From: Candidatus Geohydrothermomicrobium daggyaiense
GTDB taxonomy: Bacteria > Actinomycetota > Geothermincolia > Fen-727 > JACVIW01
Length of the DNA stretch: 8,353 bases
Direction: 5' to 3'
NCBI GenBank assembly: GCA_015711695.1
Contig: JACVIW010000094.1
Coordinates: 1 to 8,353, forward strand
This document shows positions 1 to 6,307 of this stretch, piece after piece. Within the stretch, counting starts at the first letter, position 1, and the number at the start of each line of letters is the position of its first letter. A model generated the notes under the pieces. The model saw only the letters and a program-made list of their open reading frames with translations. It was not told where the DNA came from and did no database searches. The translations under genes were made by a program, and so were the position numbers.

Positions 1-4
1 GGCT

Positions 5-439
5 ATGACGGAGAAACCCTGTGAGCGCTTCTTAGCAAAATATCACAGCGCTATAGTGAAAGCATCTGGAAAAGACATCGAGAAATTGAAGGCAAAAATC
101 GCGGGTGAATGGGTGCGGGATTTTTTTAAGAGTCATCCACAGGAAAGAAACGATATCAATGCCTTTATGGCGAACTTCGGGGTTTTTCTCGAAAAAGAAC
201 TTTGCTTCGCTGACCGGGTACACATTGCGACAGATGATAACGAAGTTCATTTCTCCGTTTCAGGTTGTAAGATATGTCACGGAAACGAGATACTTCGTTC
301 AGAACACGTTAATACCATGTGCCCGATAACCCACACAGGACTTTCAGCTATCCTAAAGGCAACAAGCAAAAGGCCAAAGCTCATTAGCGTAGAAAAGACC
401 AGCAAAGTGGGAGATTGCTATATAAAATACAGGATTTAA
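5..439 (+). CDS. Small cysteine-rich protein, possibly V4R-like ligand-binding domain
   Basis: This 144-residue protein is not firmly recognised. The N-terminal half (about 1-65) is charged and predicted helical. The C-terminal half carries Cys88-x2-Cys91, then Met-Cys106-Pro, and ends in a Gly-Asp-Cys138 motif followed by alternating hydrophobic residues. A CxxC pair, a later Cys-Pro before a helix, and a terminal Gly-x-Cys strand recall the V4R (4-vinyl reductase) small-molecule-binding fold. Related sensory output domains, or the ATC-hydrolase-like family, are alternatives. The cysteines and His92, His101 and His110 could bind a metal or cofactor; that is inference. No signal peptide or membrane segment is seen. 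The ATG at 5 is only four bases from the window edge, so its ribosome binding site is out of view and the true start may lie upstream. The gene converges on disA with a 41-bp gap, so it is not part of that operon. Confidence 0.6.
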   Translation: MTEKPCERFLAKYHSAIVKASGKDIEKLKAKIAGEWVRDFFKSHPQERNDINAFMANFGVFLEKELCFADRVHIATDDNEVHFSVSGCKICHGNEILRSEHVNTMCPITHTGLSAILKATSKRPKLISVEKTSKVGDCYIKYRI

Positions 440-449
440 ATAAGAGATG

Positions 450-472
450 CCGCTGGATTAGAAACGCCACGG
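450..472 (-). terminator. Weak hairpin between convergent genes, possible disA terminator
   Basis: CCGCTGG at 450-456 can pair with CCACGG at 467-472, giving six pairs, one bulged base and a 10-nt loop. Read on the minus strand it lies just past the disA stop (TAA at 481-483) and is followed by a moderately T-rich stretch running into the end of the plus-strand gene. The U-tract is broken, so termination efficiency is doubtful. It could also serve the convergent gene. Confidence 0.3.
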
Positions 473-480
473 AGAAAGCT

Positions 481-1563
481 TTATGTGTGCGATTCCATTA
501 TTATTGACTCGGCGATGTGCTCTAGTCCGCTCTTAATCGCATGGGCACGCCTTTCTCCGACACCATCGACCTCATCAAGAAGGGCAGGAGATGCTTTCAT
601 GATATTTTTTAAGTTTTCGAATCTTTCAACCAGTTTGTTTATTACCACCGTTGGAATCCTGGGAAGCATAGAGAGTATCCTGTAACCTTTTGGCCTCACA
701 AGCTTATTAAACACTTCTTCTCCCCCGGAATAACCAAGCGCTCGAGCCACCCTCTCGTCATCAACCAGTTCCTCCGCGGAAAGGTTTTCAAGTTCATGTA
801 GTACCATTTCCGGTGTACGTTCATCCAGTGCGACGTAATAATCTTTGATGAGCATGAACCTCGCTTTTTCCACACCAGCCATCAGTTCCCCGAGCTGAAG
901 GCTTACAAGCCGACCGTCTTTACCCAATTCGCTAACTTGAAAACTGATCTCATCCGCAATACGCATAACCATTTCGACTCTTTCAACCACCTTCACCACG
1001 TCCCTGAGGGTCACCATGTCCTCAATCTCCAAAGTGTTGAGATGGTTGAACTCCTTGTCAAGTCTCATCCTGTAGCGGCTCAGAGTCTGCAAAGCCTGGT
1101 CTGCGCGAGCCAGCACTAAGGGAATGTTCTCGAGTGTGAAGTGCATATCATCCACATATATGGATACAGTACGCATCTTCTCCGAAATCGCGAGCACGAA
1201 AGCGGATGTCTGTTTTGCGACCCTCTCCGCTGTGCGGTGCCTCATCCCGGCTTCGTTCGAAGGTATCCTGGGGTCCGGAACAAGGTGAACATTTGCGGAA
1301 TAGATAAACTTCAAATCGTGGCTTACAACAACTGCTCCGTCCATTTTTGAAAGTTCAAAAAGCCTGGGAGCAGTGAATTCGCAATTTATATTAAAACCGC
1401 CTGACATTATTGGCTTAAGCTCGGATATATCCCCCACAACAATAAGAGCTCCGCTCCCTATTTGAAGTATCCTGTCGACAGCCTCTCTGAGCTCCGTGCC
1501 GGGAGCAACCATCTTCAAAACTTCTACAAGTCTTTCCCTTTGGGAAACTCTCTTACAATCCAA
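481..1563 (-). CDS. disA: Diadenylate cyclase, DNA integrity scanning protein DisA
   Basis: DisA condenses two ATP into cyclic di-AMP and in Bacillus slows or stops cyclase activity on branched or damaged DNA. The 360-residue length matches the family (about 357-360). The DAC domain (about 1-145) holds the catalytic Asp75-Gly-Ala and the ATP-binding RHRTAER at 108-114, both intact. A helical linker follows (about 150-280). A C-terminal helix-hairpin-helix DNA-binding region ends the protein, with the VDGVGERRA core near 332-340. The TTG start at 1563 is chosen because a GGGGG-type ribosome binding site sits 5 nt upstream and the N-terminal length then fits known DisA proteins; Met18 has no ribosome binding site. 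The gene lies 245 bp downstream of clpC on the same strand. The usual radA between them is missing. A separate promoter is likely in that gap. All known key residues are present, so activity is expected. Confidence 0.97.
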   Translation of the reverse strand: MDCKRVSQRERLVEVLKMVAPGTELREAVDRILQIGSGALIVVGDISELKPIMSGGFNINCEFTAPRLFELSKMDGAVVVSHDLKFIYSANVHLVPDPRIPSNEAGMRHRTAERVAKQTSAFVLAISEKMRTVSIYVDDMHFTLENIPLVLARADQALQTLSRYRMRLDKEFNHLNTLEIEDMVTLRDVVKVVERVEMVMRIADEISFQVSELGKDGRLVSLQLGELMAGVEKARFMLIKDYYVALDERTPEMVLHELENLSAEELVDDERVARALGYSGGEEVFNKLVRPKGYRILSMLPRIPTVVINKLVERFENLKNIMKASPALLDEVDGVGERRAHAIKSGLEHIAESIIMESHT

Positions 1564-1608
1564 AAATTCCCCCGCCTGCCCATCGTTTCGGAAAAGGTAT
1601 TTTCAAAA

Positions 1609-1638
1609 ATGATAACAGAATGAAAACCCGCGGAACAA
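1609..1638 (-). promoter_or_regulatory. Candidate disA promoter with extended -10
   Basis: On the minus strand, TTGTTC (1638-1633) is followed after 18 nt by TATCAT (1614-1609), a 5/6 match to the -10 consensus, preceded by TG at 1617-1616 (extended -10). The predicted transcript start is near 1602, giving a 5' leader of about 40 nt before the disA TTG start. Assigned by eye only. Confidence 0.4.
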
Positions 1639-1694
1639 ACTGCCTGAAAATGCTCACGGAAAGATGCCAGTTGCTTTCTTAAGATACGCCAGAA

Positions 1695-1718
1695 TCAGAA
1701 GGTCAACGAACCTTCTGA
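1695..1718 (-). terminator. Perfect 9-bp inverted repeat between clpC and disA, possible terminator or processing hairpin
   Basis: TCAGAAGGT at 1695-1703 and ACCTTCTGA at 1710-1718 are exact reverse complements around a 6-nt loop. The minus-strand RNA would fold into a stable stem about 90 nt past the clpC stop. Only UUCU follows, not a long U-tract, so this may be a pause, attenuation or RNA-processing site rather than a full rho-independent terminator. Confidence 0.4.
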
Positions 1719-1808
1719 GAGTTGGATGCTCACAGTGATCAAGAGGAAACTCATACTTTTAAACGAACTCAAAGATTTTCCGCGTCTTTTATAAGTTCCA
1801 GTCCCGGC

Positions 1809-4280
1809 TCAAGCCCCGGAACCGCGCTTTTTCTTGCCGCCGACGCTCGCGCATTCTCCATCAGGGCGAGTCCCGAAAGTTAGCCTGGCGTCTTTCGCAT
1901 CTACTACAATCACACAGCCAGGCTTGAATTCTCCTCGCAGAATCGCTTCGGAGACAGGATTCTCTATGAGGCGAGTGATCGCCCGCCTCAAGGGTCTCGC
2001 GCCCAGGGATGGGTCGTACCCCTCTTTAACGAGTATTTCCTTAGCGGACTCTGTTACTTCGAGCTTCATATCCTGCTCAGCAAGCTGCGCTCTAACCCTG
2101 TTCAAAAGGAGTTCTGCTATTTTCATCACGTCATCGTGAGTCAGTTCCCTGAAAACTATGACATCGTCTATTCTGTTCAATAGTTCGGGTCGGAAAGTCC
2201 TCTTTAGTTCACTTATTACCTTTTCCTTCATATCCTCGTAAGGAAGAGAAACGCTTTCGCCCGTCGCATGGAACCCCAGTGGCGTTGCCTTGTGAATCTC
2301 AGAGGTGCCGATATTGGAGGTCATTATGATTATAGTGTTCCTGAAATCAACAGTATGTCCCTGGGCGTCGGTAAGCCTTCCGTCTTCCAGAATCTGTAGC
2401 AGGACATTAAACACATCATAGTGAGCTTTTTCTATCTCGTCCAACAGGACTACAGAGAAAGGCCTTCTGCGAACGGCTTCCGTCAGCTGCCCTCCCTCTT
2501 CATGACCGACATAACCAACTAACCTCGAAACGCTATGCTTTTCCATATATTCAGACATATCGATCTGAATGAGCGCGTCTTCGGTTCCAAAGAGAAACTC
2601 CGCGAGCGCCCTTGCGAGTTCTGTCTTGCCAACGCCTGAAGGCCCAAGGAATATGAAAGAACCACCGGGACGCCTTGGATCCTTCAATCCGGCGCGTGTT
2701 CTTCTTATCGCCTGAGAGATGGCGGTGACCGCCTCGTCCTGGCTTACAATTCTCATATGAAGCTCTTCTTCCATTCTGAGGAGTTTCTCTGACTCTTCTT
2801 CGGTAAGCTGATAAACCGGAATTCCCGTCCACGATGAGAGTATCTCGGTTATGTCATACTCGGTGACCTCAAGCTGATGCACCTGCTCCGGGCCTTTCCA
2901 GTCTTTTTCGGATTCCGCGATCTCAAGGATTAGCTCCTGCTCCTTATCCCTTATTTCCGCGGCCTTTTCAAAATCCTGAGCCATGATGGCTTTTTGTTTT
3001 TCCTGCCTGAGTTGCTGAAGTTTTTCTTCCCTTTCCCGGACACTGGGCGGTGCGGTCATAGCTCTCATCCGAAGCCTGCTCGCAGCCTCATCAATAAGAT
3101 CAATTGCTTTATCAGGCAAATAACGATCGGAGATATAACGCTGGGCAAGTCGTGCCGCAGAAACAATCGCCCCGTCTGTTATCCTTACCTTGTGGTGCTC
3201 CTCATATCTCTCCCTTAAACCTTTTAGTATCTCAATCGTGTGCTCCACTGTGGGTTCTTCAACCTTTATGGGCTGGAAGCGCCTCTCAAGCGCAGCATCT
3301 CTCTCGAGATGCTTTCTGTACTCGTCCATTGTCGTAGCGCCGATAGTTTGAAGCTCGCCTCTTGCCAAGGCAGGCTTAAGGATACTAGCTGCATCGATCG
3401 CGCCCTCAGCTGCGCCAGCGCCCACAAGGTTATGAAGTTCGTCAATGAAAAGTATTATGTCACCTCTCGTCCTTATCTCCTTGATCACCTTTTTCAGGCG
3501 CTCCTCGAAATCCCCTCTGTATCGAGAACCTGCCACCAGAGCGCCAAGGTCAAGGGTGTAAAGTTGCTTTCCTTTCAAAAGTTCAGGTACCTGATTGGAA
3601 GTGATGCATTGCGCAAGCCCCTCAACAATAGCCGTCTTTCCAACGCCAGGCTCTCCTATCAGAACAGGATTGTTTTTTGTTCGCCTGGAAAGGACCTGCA
3701 TACCCCGCTCGATTTCCTTCTCCCTGCCTATGACGGGGTCGAGTTTGTTCTGAGCGGCAAGCTCAGTGAGATTTCTCCCGAACTGGTCAAGGAGAAGATT
3801 GCTTTGGGAAGGTTCACCGCCGGAAATCTCACTCGAAACATTTGAAGGGCTGGTGATCATCTTAAGAATCTGATTCCTGAGTTTTTCCATGTCAACACCG
3901 AGTTTGACAAGAACCTTGGCCGCGACACCTTCTCCTTCTCTAATTACGCCCAGAAGTATGTGCTCTGTGCCTATATAGTTATGACCAAGCTGTAAGGCTT
4001 CGCGTAAGGAAAGCTCGAGAACTTTCTTCGCTCTCGGAGTGAAAGGAATATGTCCGCTGGGCGGGGTCGACCCACGCCCAATAATTTCGACTATCTGCTC
4101 TCGAACAGCCTCTATGGTCACGTTGTAGCTCTCAAGGGCCCTGCAAGCAATCCCCTCACCCTCCTGAATCAAGCCGAGTAGAAGGTGCTCTGTCCCTATG
4201 TAATTATGGTTGAGATTTCTTGCCTCTTCCTGGGCAAGAACCACAACTCTTCTTGCGCTGTCTGAAAACCTTTGGAACAA
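1809..4280 (-). CDS. clpC: AAA+ unfoldase ClpC, ATPase subunit of Clp protease
   Basis: ClpC is a hexameric cytosolic ATPase that unfolds tagged or damaged proteins and threads them into ClpP. Its 823 residues match the family. Two N-domain repeats (about 1-72 and 75-145) keep the GTEH motifs with Glu31 and Glu106, the equivalents of the Bacillus phosphoarginine-docking glutamates. D1 has Walker A GEPGVGKT (209-216), Walker B FIDE (278-281) and pore Tyr254. A coiled middle domain with a UVR-type motif follows (about 416-453). D2 has Walker A GPSGVGKT (546-553), Walker B LLDE (612-615) and the GYVG pore loop (589-592). Leu-Gly-Phe at 668-670 is the expected ClpP-contact loop, implying clpP elsewhere. 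The C-terminus ends in a short basic tail. The TTG start at 4280 has GGGAGG 8 nt upstream and yields the family N-terminus. It lies 71 bp after mcsB, probably in one operon. Confidence 0.98.
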   Translation of the reverse strand: MFQRFSDSARRVVVLAQEEARNLNHNYIGTEHLLLGLIQEGEGIACRALESYNVTIEAVREQIVEIIGRGSTPPSGHIPFTPRAKKVLELSLREALQLGHNYIGTEHILLGVIREGEGVAAKVLVKLGVDMEKLRNQILKMITSPSNVSSEISGGEPSQSNLLLDQFGRNLTELAAQNKLDPVIGREKEIERGMQVLSRRTKNNPVLIGEPGVGKTAIVEGLAQCITSNQVPELLKGKQLYTLDLGALVAGSRYRGDFEERLKKVIKEIRTRGDIILFIDELHNLVGAGAAEGAIDAASILKPALARGELQTIGATTMDEYRKHLERDAALERRFQPIKVEEPTVEHTIEILKGLRERYEEHHKVRITDGAIVSAARLAQRYISDRYLPDKAIDLIDEAASRLRMRAMTAPPSVREREEKLQQLRQEKQKAIMAQDFEKAAEIRDKEQELILEIAESEKDWKGPEQVHQLEVTEYDITEILSSWTGIPVYQLTEEESEKLLRMEEELHMRIVSQDEAVTAISQAIRRTRAGLKDPRRPGGSFIFLGPSGVGKTELARALAEFLFGTEDALIQIDMSEYMEKHSVSRLVGYVGHEEGGQLTEAVRRRPFSVVLLDEIEKAHYDVFNVLLQILEDGRLTDAQGHTVDFRNTIIIMTSNIGTSEIHKATPLGFHATGESVSLPYEDMKEKVISELKRTFRPELLNRIDDVIVFRELTHDDVMKIAELLLNRVRAQLAEQDMKLEVTESAKEILVKEGYDPSLGARPLRRAITRLIENPVSEAILRGEFKPGCVIVVDAKDARLTFGTRPDGECASVGGKKKRGSGA

Positions 4281-4351
4281 TTCAATTTCCTCCCACTTAA
4301 TCTATATATATTCTAAATCTACTTTCTGAAAAAATCATGTCATTTTTCGCC

Positions 4352-5401
4352 CTAAAGGTCGAGTATTCTCCTTACATGTATAGCCCTTTCTCTATCCAGT
4401 TCTTCCTCTTCCAGTTCCAAACCTTTCAGCGCTTTCAAGTGGCTGTTCCCCACTCTCATCACTGCGTCAACAATGCTGAAATCGGCAACCGGCAAAATTT
4501 CCATGTCAACTCCAAGTTTTACAAGTGATAAAAGCTCTACAGCCTCGAGAAATTCAAGCTTCCTCGCTCGTTCGAGGACCCCGAGAGCGCGGAAGACGCG
4601 ATCGCTGATCGCGAGCTTGCTTTCCTGAATAAGAATCTTTCTTGCTGTCCTCTCATTTTCAGCCACTTTCCTGGATATGGACTCCACATGTGTGATGATA
4701 TCTTTCTCCGACAAACCCAGAGTTCTTTTGTTGGACATCACAAACAGATTGCCGCTAACCCCTGTGCCACGTCCGTGCATTCCCCTAACAACAATTTCAG
4801 ACTGCCCCAGAGCAAGAACGGTCTTGCCTATCTCCCCGGTGATAACCAGTGCGGGGAGATGAAGCATGGTTGAAACCCTTAAACCGGTTCCAACATCCAC
4901 TGGCGAGGATGTGAGATACCCTAGCCTTTGGTCAAAACTATAAACAACGTCTCTCTCTATGCTGCTATCAATTTTATCGGCAAGCTCCCATGCCTTCATG
5001 AGTTGAGCCCCGGCAATAATCGCAAAGATTTTCACATGGTTATGAGAATTTACCATCACTCCCCGCCCAGACACCCAGCGCGCCGCGATCGCCCTTCCGC
5101 GCGTTTTCTCCACGAAAGACCGGGAGATGACATGCTGTTCAGCCAGCAAAGAAAGGTGCTCACGGGATAGTTCCTCGGCGAATTTGATGTCCCACTCTTC
5201 GTCATCGACAACCCTGCGCGCTACCGACTCAAGAACCATACCCCTTACCCGTTCGAGATCTTCCTCGTCAGCAGCGGGCGGAAAAGGGATCCCCTCTATG
5301 TTTCTTGCAAGCCTTGCCCTCGAAGCAAGAATAACTGGATATCCTGGGCCCTTCTCCGAAGCCCACTGGGGGTGGACTGAAAAATACTTATTCTTTCTCA
5401 C
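4352..5401 (-). CDS. mcsB: McsB-family phosphagen-kinase-fold protein with degenerate active site
   Basis: In Bacillota McsB phosphorylates protein arginines to mark them for ClpCP and also acts as a ClpC adaptor. This 349-residue protein is a full-length homologue. It has the nucleotide-binding SRAR (27-30), the GTGLR strand (171-175, Arg175), Arg206, the SNKRTLG region (223-229) and a C-terminal helical domain. Key catalytic residues are changed. The loop normally NEEDH(I/L)R reads NSHNHVK (118-124), the Cys of the CPTNVGT motif is Ser166, and the Glu of the RGxxGE motif is Arg211. The C-terminal RDxxRA phosphoarginine pocket reads LDRERA (335-340). ATP binding may survive while phosphotransfer looks lost; this is inference from alignment by eye. 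The GTG start at 5401 has GGAGGG 8 nt upstream and overlaps the end of mcsA by 14 nt, indicating translational coupling. Family membership is certain; kinase activity is not. Confidence 0.93.
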   Translation of the reverse strand: MRKNKYFSVHPQWASEKGPGYPVILASRARLARNIEGIPFPPAADEEDLERVRGMVLESVARRVVDDEEWDIKFAEELSREHLSLLAEQHVISRSFVEKTRGRAIAARWVSGRGVMVNSHNHVKIFAIIAGAQLMKAWELADKIDSSIERDVVYSFDQRLGYLTSSPVDVGTGLRVSTMLHLPALVITGEIGKTVLALGQSEIVVRGMHGRGTGVSGNLFVMSNKRTLGLSEKDIITHVESISRKVAENERTARKILIQESKLAISDRVFRALGVLERARKLEFLEAVELLSLVKLGVDMEILPVADFSIVDAVMRVGNSHLKALKGLELEEEELDRERAIHVRRILDL

Positions 5402-5933
5402 TCTCCGAACCCTCCGAGTTAAGGATGCTTTCTATCTGCCTGATCTCATCCCTCACGGCTGCGGCAGCTTCATATTCTTCTTCGGCTATTCTTTTTCTCA
5501 AATTCCTTTCAAGTTCCGCGATTTTGAGCCTTAACCTTGCTTCACGGGAAAGTTTTGTGGGGGTCTTGCCGGTGTGTTTGTTTGAACCATGGAACTCTAA
5601 TATACTGTTTTCAAGAGCGTCACCAAAAGCCTTGTAGCACGACGAACAACCGAGATACCCGAGTTTCTTGAAATCATTTAGCGAAGTTCCGCATTCCTCA
5701 CACACACGGGGCTCTCCGGAAAAAACTTCTTCCTGAAGATTCCCGTCAACCGCCGATTGCATACCTGATATTATCTGGGGAACCAATGCTATGAGACTCG
5801 CCGCCTCTGTTGCTTCTTCCATTTTCTTTGAGCACTCCTCACACAACTGGAGCCTCGAGATCTCGCTACCCGCCAGTTTTACCAGGAACACGGTGGCTAT
5901 GTTCTTACCGCACTCATCGCAAAATATACTCAT
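5388..5933 (-). CDS. mcsA: McsA, zinc-finger activator of McsB with UVR domain
   Basis: McsA binds and stimulates the McsB kinase and is part of the heat and heavy-metal stress arm of the Clp system. The 181-residue protein has the expected architecture. Four CxxC pairs sit at Cys5/8, Cys31/34, Cys78/81 and Cys96/99, able to form two zinc sites. The second pair of fingers contains the family-typical LGYLGCSSCYKAF (91-103), followed by the HTGKTP segment (120-125). A UVR coiled-coil motif lies near 136-171, which in this family mediates contact with McsB or ClpC. All expected zinc ligands are present, in contrast to the altered McsB encoded next. The ATG start at 5933 has GGAG 5 nt upstream. 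The stop overlaps mcsB by 14 nt. Upstream lies a 374-bp gap where ctsR would be expected but is absent. Confidence 0.95.
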   Translation of the reverse strand: MSIFCDECGKNIATVFLVKLAGSEISRLQLCEECSKKMEEATEAASLIALVPQIISGMQSAVDGNLQEEVFSGEPRVCEECGTSLNDFKKLGYLGCSSCYKAFGDALENSILEFHGSNKHTGKTPTKLSREARLRLKIAELERNLRKRIAEEEYEAAAAVRDEIRQIESILNSEGSESEKE

Positions 5934-5999
5934 TTTATCTCCAGACCCTCATGTCAACGCCATTTGTTGATAAGTATAACGTCTGATTGTGCCGTGCGG

Positions 6000-6014
6000 T
6001 GATGATATTCATCA
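6000..6014. repeat. Short inverted repeat upstream of mcsA
   Basis: TGATGA-TAT-TCATCA is a 6-3-6 inverted repeat 67 bp ahead of the mcsA start. It could be a protein-binding half-site pair, but short AT-rich dyads occur by chance. A second loose dyad, TCAAC-N7-GTTGA, sits at 5954-5970 just downstream of a TATACT hexamer (5978-5973) that lacks a credible -35 box. Confidence 0.25.
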
Positions 6015-6129
6015 ACCCGCTTAATTAGCCAGAACAAGCTTACCGCAGCCGGGGAAGATAGCATTCACGACTCGATCCACAATGCTTCACGAAAACGCTT
6101 TGTCTTCTACCTATATTTACCTTTTCGGC

Positions 6130-6158
6130 AATTTAGAGCCGCGCTAAATTTGAGACAA
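6130..6158 (-). promoter_or_regulatory. Candidate mcsA-mcsB-clpC promoter with overlapping 21-bp dyad operator
   Basis: On the minus strand TTGTTC-like TTGTCT (6158-6153) is followed after 17 nt by TAAATT (6135-6130), each 4/6 to consensus. Lying across the spacer and -10 box is a 21-bp palindrome, AATTTAG at 6130-6136 and CTAAATT at 6144-6150. The centre also pairs except for one mismatch (A6137/G6143). A dyad covering the RNA polymerase contact region is a typical repressor arrangement. It is neither a CIRCE element (HrcA) nor a CtsR heptad repeat. Leader length would be about 190 nt. Confidence 0.4.
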
Positions 6159-6254
6159 AGGTCTTTTTCTTGAACGTAAACTGACACCCACCCTTTTGTA
6201 AACAGGGTTCGGCTTCACAATTCGAAACAACCCTCCGCTATAAGAGAAGACCCT

Positions 6255-6275
6255 ATTATATCGACAGATCGACAG
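6255..6275 (-). promoter_or_regulatory. Consensus -10 box abutting a tandem 8-bp direct repeat
   Basis: TATAAT (6260-6255, minus strand) is a perfect -10 hexamer, 48 bp past the lysS stop. Its spacer region consists of two perfect head-to-tail copies of ATCGACAG (6260-6275, plus-strand sense). No good -35 box is seen at 16-18 nt, so the site may need an activator or be used by another sigma factor. Tandem direct repeats are the architecture used by CtsR, though the sequence differs from the known CtsR box. Confidence 0.35.
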
Positions 6276-6307
6276 CGAAGATCCGGTAGTCTCTAGCGCG
6301 AAGTTTT

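Larger units (their letters stand above)
5934..6307. other. 374-bp intergenic region between lysS and mcsA, no gene seen
   Basis: No reading frame here can encode CtsR (about 150 residues), and no tRNA or known riboswitch is recognised. On the minus strand it carries a TATAAT with a tandem repeat, a dyad-covered promoter-like site, and three short complementary blocks: AGGGTT at 6234-6229, AACCCT at 6209-6204, and AGGGT at 6194-6190. The middle block can pair with either neighbour but not both. The mcsA ribosome binding site is GGAG at 5942-5939. No clear rho-independent terminator follows lysS, so read-through into mcsA is possible. Confidence 0.6.

Noticed and set aside
1243..1245. Met107 before RHR in DisA as a possible active-site change from the Thermotoga Thr
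   Set aside because: Bacillus subtilis DisA also has Met before RHRTAER, as far as I recall its sequence, so this is normal family variation.
3240..3845. 201-residue open frame on the plus strand
   Set aside because: It lies antisense within clpC, whose protein is unmistakable. The plus-strand translation has no recognisable domain and is explained by codon shadow.
4281..4351. Separate clpC promoter (TAGAAT at 4315-4310 in an AT-rich gap)
   Set aside because: No credible -35 box at 16-18 nt; ATGACA at 4343-4338 is 22 nt away. The AT-rich run may just aid ribosome access.
5127..5534. 135-residue open frame on the plus strand
   Set aside because: It spans the mcsA/mcsB junction in antisense and has low-complexity serine-rich content typical of a shadow frame.
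5934..6307. CtsR box or CIRCE element
   Set aside because: No GTCAAA-type heptad repeat and no TTAGCACTC-N9-GAGTGCTAA dyad was found; the repeats present have other sequences.
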